Of a DNA stretch of 45,705 nucleotides, positions 41,445-45,705 are shown in pieces (the first letter of the stretch is position 1; each line of letters begins with the position of its first letter). Below the pieces are notes generated by a model, which was given only the letters and a program-made list of their open reading frames with translations, had not been told where the DNA came from and ran no database searches. A program made the position numbers and the translations under genes. The stretch lies in NCBI GenBank assembly GCA_005843805.1, contig SZXY01000139.1, positions 1 through 45,705 of the forward strand. The letters are read 5' to 3'. Source of the stretch: Chlorobium sp. Its GTDB lineage: Bacteria > Bacteroidota > Chlorobiia > Chlorobiales > Chlorobiaceae.

Positions 41445-42407
41445 TTAACAATACAACTCTACCGCTTTTTTATCTTTTTCAAGCTGGATTTTCAGCTCTT
41501 CAAATGAGGAAAATTTTTTCTCCTCCCGGATGAAGCTGAGCAGATTGAAGCAGAGAAAGCTTCCGTACAAGTTTCCGCTATAGCGCAAAATATGGGCTTC
41601 AACTGTTTTAATGCCGTCAGACGAAACTGTCGGACGTACACCGACATTCATCATGGCCATAAAAGAGCTCCCGTTTACCTCCGTACGGGCCAGGTAAACA
41701 CCTGCACGCGGGAGCAACTTGTCTGGATCGGAGAGTTGAAGATTCACTGTCGGAAATCCGATTTCCCGTCCACGCTGCTCTCCCTCAATGACAGTACCAC
41801 TGATCATGTAGGGAGAACCAAGAAATTCATTGGCTTCCGCGATCATACCGTTTTCAAGCAGTTTTCTTATCCTTGTACTTGAAAAATGTTCATGGCCGAT
41901 CAGTACCTCATCAATCACCTCAACGTCAAAACCAAGTTCGCCCCCCAAAGACTCGAGTGTCTTGCCGCTCCCGCTCCGGTTACGACCGAAGCCATGATCA
42001 TATCCTACAATGATGCTTTTTGCTCCAAGCAACCTGACAAGAACATTTCTGATAAAATCTTCCGAGCTGCGTGAGGCAAATTCCTCGGTAAAACGCACAA
42101 CAAACAGAAGATCAACCCTTTCTCCTCTTAGAAGATCAATTTTTTCATCAAGGGTGGTCAACAGTCCGGGAGAAGCTGAGAGTGAAGCATTGAGAACTCT
42201 TCTTGGATGTGGCTCAAAGGTCACCACAACACTTCTCAGACTGCGGCTTTCTGCGCGGGCAACCATACGAGCAATAATCATGCGATGCCCTTTATGCACA
42301 CCATCAAAGGAACCTATCGTTACCACTGAAGCGACAGAAGCAAAATCGACCGGTGTAAGGGAGCCATAGCTATAGACATTGTGATTGTCATACTCAACAA
42401 TACGCAT
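41445..42407 (-). CDS. ribF: Bifunctional riboflavin kinase/FAD synthetase
   Basis: A 320-residue RibF. The N-terminal adenylyltransferase domain has VTIGSFDGVHKGHRMII (about 30-46), VTFEPHPRRVL, VGYDHGFGRNRSG and FSSTRIRKLLENG. The C-terminal riboflavin kinase domain (about 195-318) has SGTVIEGEQRGREIGFPTVNL, GVYLARTEVNG, MMNVGVRPT and EAHIL. It converts riboflavin to FMN and FAD. It lies 18 nt downstream of truB. Confidence 0.95.
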   Translation of the reverse strand: MRIVEYDNHNVYSYGSLTPVDFASVASVVTIGSFDGVHKGHRMIIARMVARAESRSLRSVVVTFEPHPRRVLNASLSASPGLLTTLDEKIDLLRGERVDLLFVVRFTEEFASRSSEDFIRNVLVRLLGAKSIIVGYDHGFGRNRSGSGKTLESLGGELGFDVEVIDEVLIGHEHFSSTRIRKLLENGMIAEANEFLGSPYMISGTVIEGEQRGREIGFPTVNLQLSDPDKLLPRAGVYLARTEVNGSSFMAMMNVGVRPTVSSDGIKTVEAHILRYSGNLYGSFLCFNLLSFIREEKKFSSFEELKIQLEKDKKAVELYC

Positions 42408-42425
42408 AGTTCCTTTTCTCTCCCT

Positions 42426-43160
42426 TCATGGATCAATGGTTGACGAGTGCTGGAGAATATCTTCAATGACCTCGGATACCGTTCTGGCAGAACTCAAAAG
42501 ATAGCTGCCGATAGCAACTCTCCTGAGGACAGTCAGGTAGCCTCCAACACCAAGGGCCTGGCCGAAATCATGCGCAATAACCCTGATATAGGCACCTTTG
42601 GAAACATGAAGGGTAAAATAAATCATCGGAAGCTCAATACGATCAATCGTAAATCGATGGATAACGATTTCCTTTGCTTTTCTCTCCTTGATCACCTCTC
42701 CCTTTCTGGCATGTTCATAGAGGCGCTTTCCGTTGTGCCATGAAGCCGAATGCATGGGTGGCTGCTGCTGGTGAACGCCAACCAGGGCTGAAGCTGCCGC
42801 CCTGATCTCTGTATCCGTCAAATGTTCCACGCTGCACTGAGCGTACTCGGCAGTTTCAGTATCATGACTTTCCGTCATGACACCGAGCTTTATAACGCCA
42901 TCATACACCTTGTCAAGCGTTTCAAGAGTGGCAATTTCTTTGGTTTTCCTGCCTGAAGCAAGAATCAAAAGGCCTGTGGCTTTGGGATCAAGAGTTCCGC
43001 AATGGCCAACCTTGCACTTCTGTCCGCTCCGCTTGAAGGTATTCCTGATTTTGGCAACAACATCAAACGATGTCCAGTCCAAAGGCTTGTCAATCAGGAG
43101 AAAATCATCTCCACAACGAAGATGCTCTCTGTTAGGCTGTTCATCCATGGACGCTGACAA
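42426..43160 (-). CDS. truB: tRNA pseudouridine-55 synthase
   Basis: A 244-residue TruB. The catalytic Asp58 lies in GHCGTLDPKATGLL; KPLDWTSFDVVAKIR at the N-terminus and SKGAYIRVIAHDFGQALGVGGYL near the C-terminus are family signatures. It is close to the short TruB form, with little sequence after the core and no evident PUA domain. It makes the T-loop pseudouridine of tRNAs. It is 11 nt downstream of rbfA. Confidence 0.95.
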   Translation of the reverse strand: MSASMDEQPNREHLRCGDDFLLIDKPLDWTSFDVVAKIRNTFKRSGQKCKVGHCGTLDPKATGLLILASGRKTKEIATLETLDKVYDGVIKLGVMTESHDTETAEYAQCSVEHLTDTEIRAAASALVGVHQQQPPMHSASWHNGKRLYEHARKGEVIKERKAKEIVIHRFTIDRIELPMIYFTLHVSKGAYIRVIAHDFGQALGVGGYLTVLRRVAIGSYLLSSARTVSEVIEDILQHSSTIDP

Positions 43161-43171
43161 AAAACTCTCTG

Positions 43172-43531
43172 TTAACCGTTTTCAACGGAACCTTTTCTCA
43201 CCTCGTTCAAAAGCTGCTCGATCCTGTTTGCCCGCTCATAGAGGCGATCCTCATGGAATTCAAGTTCCGGAATACGCCGGAAATGATGCCGAATCCTTGC
43301 TGAAAGGATTTTTCTGATACTCTTTGTCTCTTCCTTCAGTAATGCAATGGCTTCGGCCTGCTCTTTCGGCGTACCGATAATGGAAACATAAATCCGTGCG
43401 ATACCCAGGTCAGCCGTTACCTTCACTTCGACAACAGTAATGATCGGTCCACTTCGGGGCAGCTCCTTTTGAAGGATTGCCCCGAGTTCCTGCTGAAGCA
43501 GTGATGCAACTTTCTCCGTACGTATCGACAT
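43172..43531 (-). CDS. rbfA: Ribosome-binding factor A
   Basis: A 119-residue single KH-like domain protein: RTEKVASLLQQELGAILQKEL at the N-terminus, TVVEVKVTADLGIARIYVSII in the middle and IRHHFRRIPELEFHEDRLYERANRIEQLL near the C-terminus. RbfA assists late 30S maturation near the 5' end of 16S rRNA. It is 18 nt downstream of infB. Confidence 0.95.
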   Translation of the reverse strand: MSIRTEKVASLLQQELGAILQKELPRSGPIITVVEVKVTADLGIARIYVSIIGTPKEQAEAIALLKEETKSIRKILSARIRHHFRRIPELEFHEDRLYERANRIEQLLNEVRKGSVENG

Positions 43532-43549
43532 AGATCAACAATAATATGT

Positions 43550-45705
43550 TCACAGTTTCCGTTTTTTCTCGACAATCTTGTAAGCCTCAACAATGTCGCC
43601 AACCTTTATATCATCATAATTCTTGAGACTCAGACCGCATTCATAACCTGCATCGACCTCTTTGACATCATCCTTGAACCGCCTGAGCGCTTCAAGCTGT
43701 CCTTCGTATATCTGAACTCCGTCCCGGAGCAGACGTACCTTGGAGTCACGGAAAATCTTGCCTTCAAGCATATAACATCCTGCGACGTTGCCAACCTTGG
43801 GCACTTTAAAGACCTGGCGGATTTCAAGAGAACCAAGACTCTCTTCATGGAGTTCAGGAGAGAGCATGCCCTCAAGCGCCTTCTCGACATCTTCAAGCAC
43901 ATGATAAATGACACTGTAGAAGCGAACATCGAGATCTTCCTTTTCTGCAAGCTTTTTGGCGTTGACATTTGGTCGAACCCTGAAACCGATAATAATGGCA
44001 TCGGAAGCTGCAGCAAGAAGCACGTCAGTTTCCGTAATCTGACCAACTCCCTGATGAATAATCTGTACCTTGACCTCTTCGTTCTGGATTTTCATGAGAC
44101 CGTCTGCCAGAGCCTGAATGGAGCCGTCAGTATCAGCCTTGATAATGACGCTCAGCTCTTTCATCAGCCCCTCCTTGATCTGGCGAGCAATACTGTCAAG
44201 CTTGACTCGCGTACTGCGACGGAAGTCATGCTCGCGGCGAATAACCTGCCGTTTCTGGGCAAGGTCACGTGCCTCCCTGTCGGTTATCATAACCGTCAGG
44301 GCGTCGCCTGATTGCGGAAGATCTTCAAATCCAAGCACCCTGACCGGCTGTGAAGGGCTGGCAAAAGGAATTCTCTTGCCGCGTTCATCCATAAGGGCAC
44401 GAACCTTGCCCATGGTATTGCCGGCAACAAAGGGATCGCCAACCTTGAGTAATCCTCTCTGGACAAGAACCGTTGAAATAACGCCTTTGCCTTTGTCAAG
44501 CTCTGACTCGACAATAATTCCACTGGCCATGACATCGGGAGAATAATTACCCCTGAGCTCACGCATTTCAGCTTCTGTCAAAACTTTTTCCATCAGTTCG
44601 GCAATACCGATACCTTTTTTGGCAGAAATTTCCTGGCACTGGTACTCTCCGCCCCACTCTTCAACAAGCACACCGGCTTCAGAAAGCTGGGTTTTGATTT
44701 TCTCGGGATTGGCCTCGACCTTGTCAATTTTATTGAGCGCGACAACAATCGGTACTCCAGCAGCCTTTGCATGATTGATTGCCTCGATGGTCTGGGGCAT
44801 CACACTGTCATCAGCCGCAACGACAAGGATGACGATATCGGTTACCTGCGCACCCCTGGCTCGCATGGCCGTAAAGGCTTCATGACCCGGAGTGTCGAGA
44901 AAGGTTATTTTCCTGTTGCCTTCAACCGTCACTTCGTAAGCGCCAATATGCTGGGTAATACCACCCGACTCACCAGCAACGACCTTGCTGCTTCGGATAT
45001 AATCAAGTAATGAAGTCTTGCCGTGATCAACATGACCCATGATGGTAACGACCGGAGGACGTGTCTGCAAATCAGCTTCAGCATCATCCTCTACATGAAC
45101 TGCTGTTGCCTCTACCTCGGATATAAACTCTGCCTCGAAACCAAACTCAAGGGCAATCAGTTCAATCGATTCGCGGTCAAGCCGCTGATTGATGGTAACA
45201 AACTTGCCAAGCGAAAAACACTTCTGAATAATGTCCTTTGCCGTAACCCCCATAAGCTCTGCCAGTTCATGCGGCGAAGCATACTCGGTAACCCGGACAA
45301 TCATGCGCTGGGACTCACGGAAAGCTTCTGCCTCTTCATGCTCGCGCTCACGGTCTATACGGCGCATCCTGCGGAATTTCTGGCGTGAACCTGAACCGGT
45401 GCCATCTTCCATACCGCTGATGGTTGTGCGAATGTTGGCCGAAATTACCTTGTCATCAACTTCAGGCTTCTTTTTCTTCTTCCCTTTTTTCTTTTTGACG
45501 GCACTATCCTGTACCACTGCTTTCGGCTTTTCGTCACCGGCAGCTTTGAGCGGTTTCTTTGCAACGACCACTTTCTCTTCTGCCCGGACTTCCTCCGTTA
45601 CCTTCGGCTCAAACTCATCCTTGAGGGCATCTGCCTGCTCCTTGAAATTCTTTTTGCGGTTTTTCTTGTTCCGGTCGGTATACATATCGAGGGTACCAAC
45701 AACGG
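43550..45705 (-). CDS. infB: Translation initiation factor IF-2 (5' end outside the window)
   Basis: At least 718 residues are visible. The frame stays open to the right edge (VVGTLD precedes the first internal Met), and IF-2 proteins usually start with a longer lysine-rich N-terminal region, so the true start lies beyond. Seen here: the charged linker ending in the IF2N-type domain ([21 protein letters not shown]), the G domain with [15 protein letters not shown] (G1), [11 protein letters not shown] (G2), DTPGHEAF (G3), NKIDK (G4) and SAKKGIG (G5), then domains II, III and IV to the C-terminus ([16 protein letters not shown]). It delivers initiator tRNA to the 30S subunit. Confidence 0.97.
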   Translation of the reverse strand, partial: VVGTLDMYTDRNKKNRKKNFKEQADALKDEFEPKVTEEVRAEEKVVVAKKPLKAAGDEKPKAVVQDSAVKKKKGKKKKKPEVDDKVISANIRTTISGMEDGTGSGSRQKFRRMRRIDREREHEEAEAFRESQRMIVRVTEYASPHELAELMGVTAKDIIQKCFSLGKFVTINQRLDRESIELIALEFGFEAEFISEVEATAVHVEDDAEADLQTRPPVVTIMGHVDHGKTSLLDYIRSSKVVAGESGGITQHIGAYEVTVEGNRKITFLDTPGHEAFTAMRARGAQVTDIVILVVAADDSVMPQTIEAINHAKAAGVPIVVALNKIDKVEANPEKIKTQLSEAGVLVEEWGGEYQCQEISAKKGIGIAELMEKVLTEAEMRELRGNYSPDVMASGIIVESELDKGKGVISTVLVQRGLLKVGDPFVAGNTMGKVRALMDERGKRIPFASPSQPVRVLGFEDLPQSGDALTVMITDREARDLAQKRQVIRREHDFRRSTRVKLDSIARQIKEGLMKELSVIIKADTDGSIQALADGLMKIQNEEVKVQIIHQGVGQITETDVLLAAASDAIIIGFRVRPNVNAKKLAEKEDLDVRFYSVIYHVLEDVEKALEGMLSPELHEESLGSLEIRQVFKVPKVGNVAGCYMLEGKIFRDSKVRLLRDGVQIYEGQLEALRRFKDDVKEVDAGYECGLSLKNYDDIKVGDIVEAYKIVEKKRKL

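Overview
This window is chromosomal DNA from a green sulfur bacterium (Chlorobiaceae, Chlorobium/Pelodictyon group). The best evidence is a UbiA-type prenyltransferase that fits bacteriochlorophyll c/d/e synthase (BchK), a family-2 glycosyltransferase that fits the chlorobactene glucosyltransferase CruC, and a phytol/polyprenol kinase-like protein beside BchK. These sit in an otherwise ordinary Gram-negative housekeeping background (LptC, Skp, LpxH-like hydrolase, type 2 IPP isomerase, Bacteroidota/Chlorobiota-style omega subunit).

Layout. 1-234: the end of a CRISPR array with no cas genes in view, followed by an unannotated stretch with a perfect 18-bp inverted repeat. 685-6750: a DUF4438-like protein, a four-cysteine protein of unknown function, an M23 peptidase, ArfB, a HAD hydrolase, a cold-shock protein and a seven-blade WD40 protein. 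6868-13072 (all minus): cruC, hisG, an LpxH-like hydrolase, the phytol kinase-like gene, bchK and miaB. 13144-16354 (minus): cysK, nifS/iscS, a two-domain nifU and a small membrane protein, a tight sulfur-mobilisation and Fe-S assembly operon with a recognisable promoter. 16891-19299: a bifunctional nuclease (DUF151) and an EtfB-EtfA pair. 19540-19970: a short operon with a 35-residue AURKAIP1/COX24-type basic protein, tRNA-Lys and tRNA-Leu, with its own promoter and a strong terminator. 20037-28787: rho, folC, ruvA, rpsT, then on the plus strand an archaeal-type phosphohexomutase (GlmM role) and an ABC exporter, then a convergent LolC/MacB-like permease.

28890-32611 is an AT-rich accessory island. 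It holds a HigBA toxin-antitoxin pair, the wreck of a VapBC-like pair (frameshifted antitoxin, truncated PIN toxin), and a cassette of four minus-strand reading frames joined by three successive ATGA stop/start overlaps: a 35-residue leader frame, an AAA15/OLD-like ATPase, a 166-residue PD-(D/E)XK-like protein and a 58-residue basic protein. The ATPase carries one in-frame amber codon between its signature motif and its Walker B strand. A further antitoxin gene of the addiction-module family (TIGR02574-like) lies upstream without a recognisable toxin. The cassette is the best candidate in the window for an undescribed, possibly antiviral, system.

32876-38652 (plus): type 2 IPP isomerase overlapping a polyprenyl diphosphate synthase, then dprA, a Skp-like chaperone, LptC, PanD and a stand-alone GlmU pyrophosphorylase domain. 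The isoprenoid pair would feed the carotenoid, chlorophyll-tail and quinone pathways served by the genes at 7-11 kb. 38713-45705 (minus): VOC protein, rpoZ, gmk, yicC, rpsO, ribF, truB, rbfA and the 3' part of infB. The last five follow the widely conserved infB-rbfA-truB-ribF-rpsO order. infB runs off the right edge.

Many genes here lack a clear Shine-Dalgarno sequence, so several starts were chosen by family alignment from memory and are flagged. No database search was possible. Family names rest on motif recognition.
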